Shown here piece after piece: positions 12,353-20,468 of a stretch of DNA of 23,225 bases. Source of the DNA: Dissophora ornata. Its lineage: Eukaryota > Mortierellomycota > Mortierellomycetes > Mortierellales > Mortierellaceae. The translations under genes were made by a program, and so were the position numbers. Numbering within the stretch: the stretch's first letter is position 1; each line of letters begins with the position of its first letter. The notes under the pieces were generated by a model. That model made no database searches. It was not told the origin of the DNA and saw nothing but the letters and a program-made list of their open reading frames with translations. The stretch covers positions 1 through 23,225 of the forward strand of contig MU617104.1 in NCBI GenBank assembly GCA_025201705.1, given 5' to 3'.

Positions 12353-14687
12353 TTATTCAACACGCATGGCGGAGAGAACCTCCGAATGCCTCAATTTGCT
12401 AGCCAAGAGTTGCAAGAAATCCATGGCTCCTGTATCCGGTTGCGGATGCTTGTCCAGATAGATGATGACGATTGAGACGTGCTTGTCAATGCGCGCAACA
12501 TAATAGGTGCATCCGATTTTGCGGTCGTAAAAGTATTGGCTCCGGAACTGGCGTAGGATGTGCATGCTGCCTTGCATGATAGAGATAATATTGGGCCAAT
12601 GGTCTCGAGGCGGATCCTAGTAGACGGGTTGCGTTATTTTGAGATTAAGGTCCGTTGCTGCTGAAGGGAAAACAAAAAAGAAACGAAGGAACAAAGGACA
12701 CAAAGAAAATCCTCTCGAGGCTGTCAAACATACCGGTGGATAGCTGTAAATACATGGGAAGGAGTTCAGACCCGTTGGAGCTTCATACGGCGCGTTTGCG
12801 CTGACCAACCCCAATGTCGAGAACCGAACACCATGAGATATTTCGTAGACGAACGAAATGCTCTGTGCCCCAGCCTTCTTTCGGAATGCCCGGATCCTAC
12901 CACACGAGAAGATAAACAAAACAAAGTCAGTCAACGACACGGATCGCTTGTGTGAACAACAGTCAAAAAGCTGACTTACATCCCGTGCATGTCCGGCTCC
13001 GTGTTTGCCCAAAGACTCCTTTCATCGCCGCCCATAGCCTGCTCTTTCTCCAGTAGAATGTCCATAAAGTAAATCGTCATCTTGGACTTTTCGCTTGCGA
13101 TCCACCGCCCGAGCCACTGCAAATGATTCGGCTGTAAATTGAATTTCCCTTTACTGCCTGCTCCTCCTCCTCCTGCTCCTCCCGAGGATGAAGAAGATGT
13201 GTTCTTCTCATCGCTTCCACCCCCGCTGTTACTCGTAGCAATGTTATTACTGTTGCTGCCAACACCAAAAAATGTCAGCCGCCACGATGTCTCCTCAGGT
13301 CGATGCACGGACTTGTCTGCATACTCCTGTTCCGTCGATATTCTCCTCCATTCTGAAAGCGCGACCAGAGCCAGATGTAAATTCGTTGCAGATTTTTGGA
13401 TATCGTACTCACATACGGCTTTGTGCATCAAGAGTGTGTGCTTCAATACTTGAATCTCACAACCGATACCCCGGCCTAGAACTGAGCTTTGGATCTCCAA
13501 CGTCCCCGAATCAAAAAGTTGGAGGGCCTGTTCTGTCTCTGCAATGAGTGTGTCAGTGTCGATTTCTACGGTCGAGAGTGAGAGCGTTCGATAGCTGATA
13601 GAGCAGGGAGAAAAAAGAAATGTTTAGTGCTCATTCCACTGGGCAAGCATGTTGCGACAGGAAGAAAGTTAGATGCATAATCACGTACATCCCGATCAAC
13701 GCCATACGAATATTGCACAGCTCCCGAAGAATGGTATAAAGTACAACATGATCCGCCGCCGATTGCTCTTCTTTCCCGCCATGATAACTCCTTTCTCCTT
13801 GATGATGAAAGTGAAGACCACTATAAGTTGGCGAGAGGCTGAGACCGGGGTTGGGTATATTTTCAGCAGCTCTTGCATTATGGATATTGCCGTTATTGTT
13901 ATTACTGTTACTGTTGTTGCTGGTGCTATAGTGGTAATTGCTGCTAGAGTTGTTGTTGTTGTTGTTGTTGTTGTTGCTGCCTTGGTTCCCTGAGACTTGG
14001 TTGATAGAGATGTATTGATGAATGCTAGGCTGACTCGCTTCTGACATGTTCGTAATTGGAGAACTTTGACCCGAAGTGGCCGTTGTAGGTCCGAAACCTG
14101 TTCCTACACCCTGTTGTCGCGATCCTGCTGACCGGGAAGAAGATGATGGTTGAAGCTGTGGTGGTGATGGCTCCAAAGTATCTGCGGAGCCGTATACCCC
14201 AACGACGGTGTCACGATATATCGAGATCTCGCGTTCCACGTCTGAAGTGAGATCGCTGTACATTTGGTACAGGTGCTATTCGATTTGCCGCCGCGTAAAA
14301 AAAAAGAGAAGTTGTCGTCCAATGTCAGAGATATAATAATAATGATAATAACGATCAAAGTTCGTGATTTGCTTGCTTGCCCATACGTCTTCTCTCCTGA
14401 ACATCTTTGGTTTCAGAAACTGCATCGAAGTATACACGCCTTCATATTGGATCACTCTTGAACATATGGCTCCTACAGTGGGATGTGCCTATATTGTGTC
14501 AAGCAATATATCAGCGCTTAGACTCCTCCATTCATTGGTTTTTGAGATCCTCCTCATGGTCACATTCCTGCTTGTTTCTCTTAGTCTGCATCCTAACCTT
14601 ACTGATTCTCATCAGGTGCTTATTGGCACAGGCGTAGTCGAAGGAGCCCAGAGCCTTGATCAGCTCGGCGCAATCTCTCGGAAACAT
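12353..14687 (-). CDS. KICS2: KICSTOR subunit 2 homologue (KICS2 / C12orf66 family)
   Basis: Six minus-strand exons (14687-14603, 14472-14387, 14275-13689, 13594-12980, 12896-12734, 12616-12353) join in matching phases to a 599-codon frame. I recognise blocks collinear with human C12orf66: N-terminal ELIKALGSFDYACANK; YEGVYTSMQFLKPKMFRRED followed by YSDLTSDVER; LIGIYRTLSLSTVEID; CEIQVLKHTLLMHKAVCEYD; LALVALSEWR; LQPNHLQWLGRWIASEKSKM; NTEPDMHGMIRAFRKKAG; YEAPTGLNSFPCIYSYPP; DHWPNIISIM; and CTYYVARIDKHVSIVIIYLD. In animals KICS2 works with KPTN, ITFG2 and SZT2 in KICSTOR, which brings GATOR1 to the lysosome to restrain TORC1 when nutrients fall. The protein exceeds the human one (about 445 aa) mainly because of an Asn/Ser/Gln/Gly-rich insert (about residues 94-230) and a Gly/Ser linker (about 360-400). 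The fungal function is inferred from the family. Confidence 0.82.
13750..14200 (-). repeat. Asn/Ser-rich low-complexity insert in the KICS2 homologue
   Basis: Roughly 140 codons inside exon 3 encode Ser/Pro/Gln and then long Asn/Ser runs, including nine consecutive Asn (AAC repeats, seen as a GTT-type run on the plus strand near 13949-13976). It sits between two blocks that are adjacent in the human protein. A second, Gly/Ser-rich insert lies at about 13140-13270. Confidence 0.75.
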
Positions 14688-14943
14688 GGTGTTTGATGAA
14701 TAAAAAGTGGTGTAACGACCGAAGGACCGAAGGCATTTTTCTGCCTTTATCACGTGCACATCGCGACCAATCTTGCTCCACAACCATCCGCGAGTTCCAC
14801 GGTTTTGAAATAATAATGTTCTTTGATCGTCTATTGCAACCAGTGTTGCATCGCAGCATGTCCCAACCGTCCTGGCGACCCAACCATTGGTGCACAGTAG
14901 TTGAAAAAACAAAAAAATAATTAGTCATTGACCGCAAAAGAAT
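14688..14943 (-). promoter_or_regulatory. KICS2 upstream region with an E-box
   Basis: Reading on the minus strand, this is the promoter of the KICS2 homologue and also the 3' flank of the tRNA gene. A CACGTG palindrome lies at 14751-14756, 64 bp before the ATG, within the 10-mer TCACGTGCAC that also occurs in the PKC promoter at 7780-7789. A short direct repeat of GACCGAAG is at about 14717-14731. T-runs on the minus strand at 14936-14939 and 14904-14917 fit RNA polymerase III termination for the tRNA. Confidence 0.45.
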
Positions 14944-15017
14944 GTTCCCAGTCCGGGGATCGAACCCGGGCCTTGTCGGTGAGAGCGACAAATCCTGACC
15001 ACTGGACCAACTAGGAA
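14944..15017 (-). tRNA. tRNA-Glu (anticodon CTC)
   Basis: Minus-strand 74-nt cloverleaf with no intron. The acceptor stem TTCCTAG pairs with CTGGGAA with one G-T wobble. The D arm is TGGTCCAGTGGTCAGG. The anticodon stem TGTCG/CGACA encloses the loop CTCTCAC with anticodon CTC. The T arm CCGGG-TTCGATC-CCCGG contains the B box GGTTCGATC. The anticodon arm and T arm match eukaryotic tRNA-Glu. Downstream T-runs follow on the minus strand. Confidence 0.95.
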
Positions 15018-15074
15018 TTACTTGATATTAATTGGTTAACTGAAAATATGATGTACTAATGGCACATTCGCGTG

Positions 15075-15096
15075 TCACATGACTAATATCATGTGA
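15075..15096. repeat. Perfect 8-bp inverted repeat upstream of the tRNA
   Basis: TCACATGA and TCATGTGA are separated by 6 bp, 57 bp upstream of the tRNA-Glu 5' end. Each half contains CACATG. Role unknown; it could be a protein-binding palindrome or chance. Confidence 0.6.
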
Positions 15097-15119
15097 TACC
15101 CTTAAGTAAAAGGGCATTG

Positions 15120-15350
15120 GGGCCCCCATTGTTGTCTTCAGCCACTGGGTTGGCCCATGGGAACGCGACTAGCTACATAGCGTTGGTGGATACCTTTATT
15201 GAGAAGAGGGACATTATTCGCAGATTCCTTCAGAGGATTTTGGCTTTGTTTTCGTCGCGTTATTAAACCAGAGAGACATGTTATTAAAAAAAAAGGGCCC
15301 GTTGTTGTTTTCGGTTCCCAGAGCATCATGGGAACGCGGCTGGTTATATT
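15120..15350. repeat. Diverged direct repeat pair
   Basis: A segment at 15120-15180 beginning GGGCCC and containing CATGGGAACGCGACTAGCTA recurs in diverged form at 15295-15350 (GGGCCC, then CATGGGAACGCGGCTGGTTA), offset by about 171-175 bp. The spacing differs by a few bases. No coding capacity is seen in either copy. Confidence 0.6.
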
Positions 15351-15540
15351 GCGCCACAATTAGCACACTCAACAAGTGGTGGCCACCACTCTTTCATGAT
15401 ATTCTGTGGTGTAGGAGGGAGGTCACCCTGCTCGTTGTAATTAATACTGGCCTGGTCTTCTCACACCTTTCATCTTGTTTTTCATCGCCTTTCAATCTCC
15501 ACACCACACTTTCTTGCACTTCATCACTCACCTCTTTGCA

Positions 15541-15560
15541 CACACACGCACACACACACT
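15541..15560. repeat. CA-rich microsatellite in a 5' leader
   Basis: An imperfect (CA)n tract with CACACACGCACACACACAC lies just upstream of the possible orphan gene start. Confidence 0.6.
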
Positions 15561-15582
15561 CGCCTCCTTCCACACTACACAC

Positions 15583-16057
15583 ATGGATCGCTTTAAAGCA
15601 AAGCGATTCGAGATGGATGTCTTTGAGGAGGGCACCAACCAGGTAAAAATCTGAAATTGCTTGAATACACCGGGGCGTTTTCACTGCCTCCATCGCAGCA
15701 ATTTCGGTTTTAATAACTCCTCTTTTCCTCTTTATACGTATTTGTGCATTGCTTCCACAACAGGAGTCGGCGCTTTGCGCTGGCCGTAGGCCATGCCTGT
15801 CGTCGAGGGCACTGCCACTATGGGCTGGGCGAGCGCGCCGGACGAGGGACGCGATGTGAACAAGAATGGAAAGGTAGGCTCTTTGTTTGCTTTAAATATT
15901 CTGTGCCGTGCTGTGCTGTGCTGTGCTGTGCTGTGTTTAATTTGTATTTTGGTGACACATCGCGACCGTGCGACGACGAAGACAGGGGTTCGCAAGAGCA
16001 GGCCACTTGGCTCCAGCGAATGAAGGCGCGAATCTGGCCGCGCAACTGCGCCTTTGA
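15583..16057 (+). CDS. Possible small orphan protein, three exons
   Basis: An ATG follows a typical CT/CA-rich fungal leader (15460-15582). Exons 15583-15642, 15790-15873 and 15986-16057, all phase 0 with GT-AG borders, encode 71 residues. The sequence starts MDRFKAKRFEMDVFEEGTNQ, continues with a Gly/Ala/Glu segment containing TATMGWASAPDEGRD, and ends NLAAQLRL. It has no Cys, no membrane segment and no signal peptide, and is mixed-charge. I recognise no family. The second acceptor was picked because it alone keeps the frame open. Intron 2 holds a pentanucleotide microsatellite. The alternative is that only exon 1 is genuine and the rest is decayed. Confidence 0.35.
15900..15936. repeat. GTGCT pentanucleotide microsatellite
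   Basis: About six to seven head-to-tail copies of a GTGCT/TGCTG unit, the first one imperfect (GTGCC). It lies in the proposed second intron of the small orphan gene. Confidence 0.85.
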
Positions 16058-16217
16058 GGTGAGTGACTCTGCTATGTAATATCTCTATCTTTGCAAAGGA
16101 AACAATAGAAAGCTCCGAATCGGCACAAACTTCACATTGTCCCACATCCGATCCCAGGCTTCACTTCAAGGCCAGTTGACGCCTCGATTGCCTGGAGTCA
16201 TCCCCACGCCCCACTCC

Positions 16218-16371
16218 CGTCCGACAAAGAACTCTTGACCACAAAAAAGTACCGCAACATCAACAGCGTGGTCTTCAACGAAAAGAGCCGCCCCGGGTCC
16301 GTCCTACGAAAGAACTCCCGGCCGCAAACAAGTACCGCAACGTCAACAGCACGGTCCGCAACGAAAAAAAG
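16218..16371. repeat. Tandem repeat, two units of about 82 bp
   Basis: Unit 1 starts at 16218 and unit 2 at 16300. Both share an AAAGAACTC block, then AGTACCGCAAC, TCAACAGC and CAACGAAAA in the same order, with substitutions between. A plus-strand frame is open through both, but it runs into low-complexity sequence and I do not call it a gene. Confidence 0.7.
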
Positions 16372-16535
16372 AAAACAACAAACAAAAACAAAAGAAAAAA
16401 GAAAAAAGAAAAAAGAAAAAAAAAGAAAAAGGAAAAAAGAGAAAAAAGGAATAGAAGGGAGAATGGGAAGAGGGGGCAAAGAAGAAAGGGAAGGGGGGAG
16501 TGGGAGGGGAAGAGGAAAAGAGACGGGGGAGATGC
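16362..16535. repeat. Polypurine low-complexity tract
   Basis: About 170 bp almost entirely A and G on the plus strand: an AAAAAAGAAAAAAG-like section (16363-16450), then GGGAGAGG-like sequence to about 16533. Open frames through it are compositional artefacts. Confidence 0.85.
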
Positions 16536-16810
16536 AGTCTGGGTTTCGAGAGGTGCTCATTGTTTTTTGCCTTTGTGCGTTTTCTTTTCACCTCTACAAA
16601 AACTCGAAACGAATAACGGAGGAGGAAAAAGAGGTGAGAAAGGGAAAGAGCCGAGATCGATACAGTCTGGGTTTTTGAGTTTTTTTGGCCCCTCATTTTT
16701 TTGTTGTCCTTCGCAAAAAAACAAAAAAACGGGAAGAGAGGTGCTCATTGTTTTTGCGTTTGTGCGTTTTCTTTTGACCTCTATAAAAATCTCAAAACGA
16801 ATAACAGGGT
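16531..16810. repeat. Direct repeat of about 75-90 bp with internal insertion
   Basis: The block at 16531-16622 opens with GATGCAGTCTGGGTTT and continues GAGAGGTGCTCATTG to GAATAACGG. Its opening recurs at 16659-16675 (GATACAGTCTGGGTTT). Its body recurs at 16736-16809 (GAGAGGTGCTCATTG to GAATAACAGG). In the second copy about 60 bp of T/A-rich sequence separates the two parts. Identity looks high, so the duplication seems fairly recent. Confidence 0.75.
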
Positions 16811-17010
16811 GCGAATAGCCAGACCACGTCCTCGTCGTGCACCCTGGGCAGCTCACTTGGTATTTATTTATCGAGTGAGCTGGCAGAGAGTCTGGTTTAG
16901 ACTAAAAGTACATAGCCTCGCAAACAAATAAATAAGAGAAAAAAGGGTAGTCTTCCTATCATAGGATACCTTCATTGCGAACAGGAACATAATTCGTAGA
17001 TCTCTAGAGG

Positions 17011-17489
17011 GAGGCAGGCACTGAAGTATCGAGGGTATTATATACCCAGAAAACCAAAAACCGAGAGTATCAAGCTGTGTGTGAAAAGCGCAGTTTTATT
17101 GATACATCCTTTATGGAAGTGCGGCTATGGGGCTTATGCATACGAAAATCAAACATTGAGGTGAGCTTCATGATGCTCCAGAGCTGGTCTTTTTCCCTTC
17201 CATCATCGATAGAGCTGTCCTTGCAAAGTGATCACTAGGCATAGGAAAAAAAGAGATCAGGAATGAATATGAAAGCGACCAGCTCGCGGAAAAATAAAAA
17301 ATGAGGAAGTTGGACATTTGCTGTTGTTTCTCCCTTGCTCTCTCAAGTAGCCGTAGTATAGAGGTGCGGAGTGTTTGCCCTGGACAAAAAAAAAAAAAAA
17401 TTGGAGCGCAAAAATGAAAAAGACAAAATTGAAAAGAAGGAAGCTTCGGTAATCGAGGTTTCATCGACGGGCGGCATCTCGAAAGTCAT
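17011..17489. other. 3' flank of the RBM39 gene
   Basis: About 480 bp downstream of the RBM39 stop (minus strand). It holds AT-rich stretches and an A-run at 17385-17400. No gene recognised. Confidence 0.45.
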
Positions 17490-20190
17490 CTACAAATTAG
17501 CTGCACGAGGAAAGCGGACGTTATACAGCATCTCCGGGAGGAAGGCAGCAACGATTTGCCTACCGGCAAAGAATCGCCCTCCCAGCGTCTGCACTGCATT
17601 CGTTGCAGACTGGACAGAGTCAAACTTCAGATAGATCTCACCCTAAAGACGCGAGAAAAAAAGGCAATGGAGATTAGTCGTGTTTCCTCCCTTGCTGTTC
17701 AAGAGAAAGCCAATGTGGTTGGTACGTACCGGCGAGTCTTGCTCCACATGGATGTGAACAACCTGTCCATTCTTCTCCACCTCCTCTTTGACGTCCTCCT
17801 CCAATTCCTTGGCCCATTCCGGCTCGGTTTTACTATAACGCAGAACACGAAACAAACGATTAGGACCACGGTATAGTATTATAACAAGAAGGAAGAGTGC
17901 ATTTTCGTCGCGTCACATACTCTTCATCAGTAAACATGTTCTTCAGCAGAACAGAGCGAGAAGGCCCAACAACCGGAAGCTGTCTAGGAGGACTGGAAAT
18001 GCAAAAGACTGTCAATTAAGCGATCTCATCATCATCGAGAAACTGTAAGGTACGGTACATGTTTCCAACTTACACAAAAGAAGGAACTGCAGGGGCGGGA
18101 GCTGGAGTAGCGGTGGCAGGAGCAGTAGCTCCAAGGCTCGCATCACCCCTGGCAAGCTTTTGCATCAGTTCAGCCCTGGACTGGGAAGTCATTGCATATC
18201 CAGCAGTGTCTATAGAGTGAAAAGGTACATCGTTAGTTCTTGCGCCCACAGCAAAGAAGGGTACTTGCGTTTGACCGTAGTTAGGGCAGACGTATGCTTA
18301 CCACTGTCGTCGATGCTGATGCTGTTGTTGATCTGACTATTGTTATACTGGTAGCTGCTGTTACTCTGAGTATTGCTTCCCCTTTCTGTTACAAGTCCAA
18401 CCTTGATCTTAAATGAGTAAAGGAGAGAGAGCAAAAGTTAGATTACATGCAACTTTAGTATGACGCCAGGAATAATTCCCTGTAACCATATCATCGATGA
18501 GCGCGCTTACTGTTCTTCCAGCCAAAACTTGTCCATTCATGCGCTCCATAGCCTGCTTAGCATCTTCCGCATTCTTGTATCTATCGTAAATAATGTTTGG
18601 TAAGGTTAAACCACGGCCAATACATGTACGATACGAAAGTGGCGATGGTGCAATGCATTAAGCTCTAACAAGCCATGACTTACTGGACGAATGCGAATCC
18701 TTTCGATTTTCCTGTTTCAGCGTCCCTATGCAGTTTGATGAACTCGATAGGTCCAAAAGGCTCAAGAACGTGTTTAAGATCATCCTCCGTCAAGTCAAAA
18801 TTCACAGACCCGACGTAGAGGCGGTGCAGAGAAAGATCGGCGGCGGCGGATTGAGCAGGCGATTCCGTCGCAGTAGCAGTAGCAGCTTGACTATAGTTTG
18901 ATAAAGTGGTCAGGATATCGAATAAAGCATTAGGACCACGAAATATAATTGCATCAATAAGGCTGATGTATCTTGCACGTAAAGATTTGCTCAACATACG
19001 CCTGTGAAGCCGCCTGGAGGGCCAAGCGGTTCTTCTCCGATTCCGTGTGCTTGGCGATAACAGGGATGCCTAGAAGTTTCTGTCCGGTCAATTCGATTGC
19101 TTTGGCGACTGATTCTTCGTCATAAAATTCCACGTATCCAACCCTATCATAATCGATATAAAAGGATACATAGTGAGTGAGCTGCTGCGCTGTAATGATT
19201 CGATCAGTCGTATACTATCCAGTGTGTGTTAGGTCGCTCCTGGCTTACCCCTTTGATCTTCCAGTATTGCGGTCCTCGATAATGCGGGCAGCCCGTACTT
19301 TTCCAGCCTGTGAGAAGAATGCTTCCAATTCTGATGAGCGAAGGCGGGCAGAAAGCTGCATCACAAACACCGTTCTTCGGTCACAGGTAGTCTCATCTGC
19401 AGGGGGCGAGGGAGATCTTCTGCGACGGGAGTGCCTAATAATTCAAAGAGCAACAAAATATAAATAAAGCTTTTTCTACATCAAGAAGTCATCCTTGTCC
19501 CTGAATATCTGAAAAGACATACCCTCCACCGTAGCCCCTGGGGCTTCTGCTTCTGCGCGAACCGCGGTCCCGAGAGTAGGTTCTTCTGGGCTCCCGCTCA
19601 TAGCGCTCTCTGTCGTAGCGGTCGCTGCGGTTGCCGCGGCCATCTCTGTAGTCGCGGTAATCCCTGTCTCTATAGTCTCTCTGATCTCTGTAATACTCGC
19701 CATAGTCTCGATGTTCTCTAGAGTGACGGGGAGAGCGGGATCGTGAGTGACGATGGCGTCTGCTTCCCGATCGCTCGTCGCCCCTTTCCTTTGAATTTCC
19801 ACGTTCTTTTGATTTCGAGTGGGGTCTCTCATGTTCACGAGGAGACCGTGAGCGGTGTTCTTCTCTAAACGGATCAACCGAAGGAACTCGTTCGCTACTG
19901 AAGGAAGAAGATTGTTAAGTTTTTTGCTCTCCAAAGCTTTCTCTTCAGAACCGCAGGTTTTGCAAAATAGGATAGATACCTCTTTGAATTCCTCCGGGAG
20001 ATATCAATGTCCATCGGGATTGAGGGAGGGTGCTGCTCCTGCATTAAGGGAAAAAAAACAATAAAAAAAACTGTTTAGCCGTGAAGAGCAGCACTTAAAC
20101 AAACGAATCGATGCCCAGAGATGATGTAATTTATGTTCGTGCCTTCTGAAAAGGGGCATCGACCATGGCTTCAATCGTGTCGTAGTCCAT
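17490..20190 (-). CDS. RBM39: SR-type splicing factor of the RBM39/CAPER family (S. pombe Rsd1-like)
   Basis: Twelve minus-strand exons (20190-20143, 20038-19980, 19897-19523, 19434-19249, 19143-19000, 18890-18684, 18580-18511, 18407-18302, 18209-18074, 17992-17921, 17832-17730, 17642-17490) stay in phase and give 552 residues. An Arg/Ser/Asp/Tyr-rich RS-like region (about 36-175) is followed by RRM1 (about 181-257, TVFVMQLSARL and VGYVEF), RRM2 (about 293-372, LYVGSVNFDL and KGFAFVQY), a short helix RAELMQKLARGD, and a C-terminal UHM-type RRM (about 455-545, KNGQVVHIHVE and GGRFFAGRQIVAAF). This is the full RBM39 order. Such proteins help 3' splice-site recognition by binding U2AF/SF3B1-type ULM peptides through the UHM. 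The first intron appears to use a GC donor. Confidence 0.93.
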
Positions 20191-20468
20191 TTGGTGATGA
20201 TTGGGAATTAAAGGATGCTATTATGGTTCAGAGGAAGAAAGGGTATTTCCTGAATGGATGGAAAAAGGTTAAGAGTTGAGGAGGGAAAAGGAGAAGTGTT
20301 GTTTTATTTTGCTCTGCTGCCTGAATTTTTAATGTGCCTCTTTTTTTTTCCTGCGATCAAAGCCACCCCGCTTGCTGCATTTGGCCCAAGCTGCCGCCGC
20401 AATTAAAAAAAAGGCTCCGTTCCTTTCTCGGGTGCAGCAGCAAAAAACGCATCAACATCGCCTCGAAA
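20191..20468. promoter_or_regulatory. Divergent promoter between RBM39 and PGS1
   Basis: The 278 bp between the two ATGs must serve both divergent genes. It contains A-rich and T-rich runs (for example 20341-20349 and 20405-20412). Confidence 0.5.

Larger units (their letters stand above)
15188..17010. repeat. Dispersed repeat copies bracketing the orphan-gene island
   Basis: A 49-bp segment at 15188-15236 (starts GGATACCTTTATTG) has a relative at 16964-17010 (starts GGATACCTTCATTG). By eye about 39 of 49 aligned positions agree, allowing a 2-base gap. Both copies are on the same strand and lie about 1.78 kb apart, either side of the possible small gene and the low-complexity tract. They may be remnants of a mobile element or of a duplication. 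No terminal inverted repeats, target-site duplication or transposase was seen. Confidence 0.5.

Noticed and set aside
16198..16856. Long overlapping frames on both strands (Lys/Arg-rich on plus, Phe/Ser/Pro-rich on minus)
   Set aside because: They follow directly from the polypurine tract and its complement. No domain or splice structure supports a gene.
15120..17010. Complete transposon bounded by the repeats
   Set aside because: No transposase, reverse transcriptase, terminal inverted repeats or target-site duplication could be found, so only repeats are reported.
19476..19934. A 152-codon minus-strand frame overlapping RBM39 exon 3
   Set aside because: It is an alternative frame of the repetitive RS-coding exon. 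The RRM-joined frame giving Arg/Ser/Tyr repeats is the true one.
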